From NCBI GenBank assembly GCA_020850025.1, contig JADZFI010000290.1, forward strand, positions 1 through 5,971: DNA of 5,971 nt, read 5' to 3'. Both the position numbers and the translations under genes were made by a program. The DNA is from Saprospiraceae bacterium (GTDB lineage: Bacteria > Bacteroidota > Bacteroidia > Chitinophagales > Saprospiraceae). Below the pieces are notes generated by a model. The model was given only the letters and a program-made list of their open reading frames with translations. It was not told where the DNA came from and did not search any database. This document shows, piece by piece, positions 5,947 to 5,971 of the stretch (position 1 is the stretch's first letter; every line of letters starts with the position of its first letter).

Positions 5947-5971
5947 AAATCACACGCAAAATGACACTACC
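5947..5971. repeat. IS1-type terminal inverted repeat, transposase 5' end
   Basis: Its reverse complement starts GGTAGTGTCATTTT. The window ends exactly on its outermost base, 54 bp upstream of the orfA start. An IS1-type transposase promoter would be expected in or near it, but I see no clear consensus. Confidence 0.88.

Larger units (their letters stand above)
5199..5971 (-). mobile_element. Complete IS1-family insertion sequence, 773 bp
   Basis: The element is bounded by imperfect terminal inverted repeats of about 25 bp (20 of 25 match), each starting GGTrGTGTCATTTT. One begins at 5199; the other ends at the last base of the window. Length, two overlapping transposase frames, a stop codon inside the inner terminal repeat and the DDE motif order all fit the IS1 family. 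It interrupts a T9SS cargo gene. The left flank is TGGAAATTT; IS1 relatives usually duplicate 8-9 bp of target, but the right flank is outside the window so this cannot be checked here. It is transcribed on the minus strand, in the same direction as the T9SS genes. Confidence 0.9.

Overview
The window reads as a piece of a Bacteroidota chromosome, probably from the Saprospiria/Chitinophagia side of the phylum, though the rank is inferred. The evidence is a secreted protein with a PKD domain and a C-terminal type IX secretion (T9SS) sorting domain, the end of a second T9SS cargo gene, starts without Shine-Dalgarno sequences, and one possible TAnnTTTG-type promoter. Both window edges cut through features. 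The left edge starts at the phospho-acceptor Asp codon of a response regulator. The right edge falls on the outer end of an insertion sequence, which suggests a contig broken at a multicopy IS.

Layout. 1-1574 (+): a two-component operon, an OmpR/PhoB-type response regulator (5' end missing) overlapping a short membrane histidine kinase by one base (TGATG). 1574-1829: a 3'-end repeat (heptads plus hairpin) starting on the kinase stop codon, then a stretch with further dyads. 1830-2993 (-): an AT-rich ATPase with a DUF4143/PD-(D/E)XK-like C-terminus and an AT-rich upstream region. 3169-3264: a second copy of the repeat, inverted relative to the first. 3265-5034 (-): a secreted PKD/T9SS protein whose GC content changes sharply inside the gene. 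5051-5080: a perfect 13-bp hairpin. 5101-5198 (-): the last 32 codons of another T9SS cargo gene, cut off by the IS. 5199-5971: a complete IS1-family element of 773 bp, with transposase orfA and orfB in different frames that meet at an A8 tract.

How the parts relate. The regulator and kinase form a signalling pair with unknown stimulus. The two T9SS genes were tandem neighbours on the minus strand until the IS entered the upstream one. The most unusual structure is the repeat pair. Each copy begins at the stop codon of the gene before it with phased ACGNNNT heptads, ends the array with the same unit ACGAAAT, and continues into a 35-nt core identical at 33 positions that can fold. Because the two host genes converge, the copies form an inverted pair around the foreign-looking ATPase gene. 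They may be independent 3'-end elements or the borders of an inserted ATPase module; the sequence alone does not decide. No complete new defence or mobile system is demonstrated.
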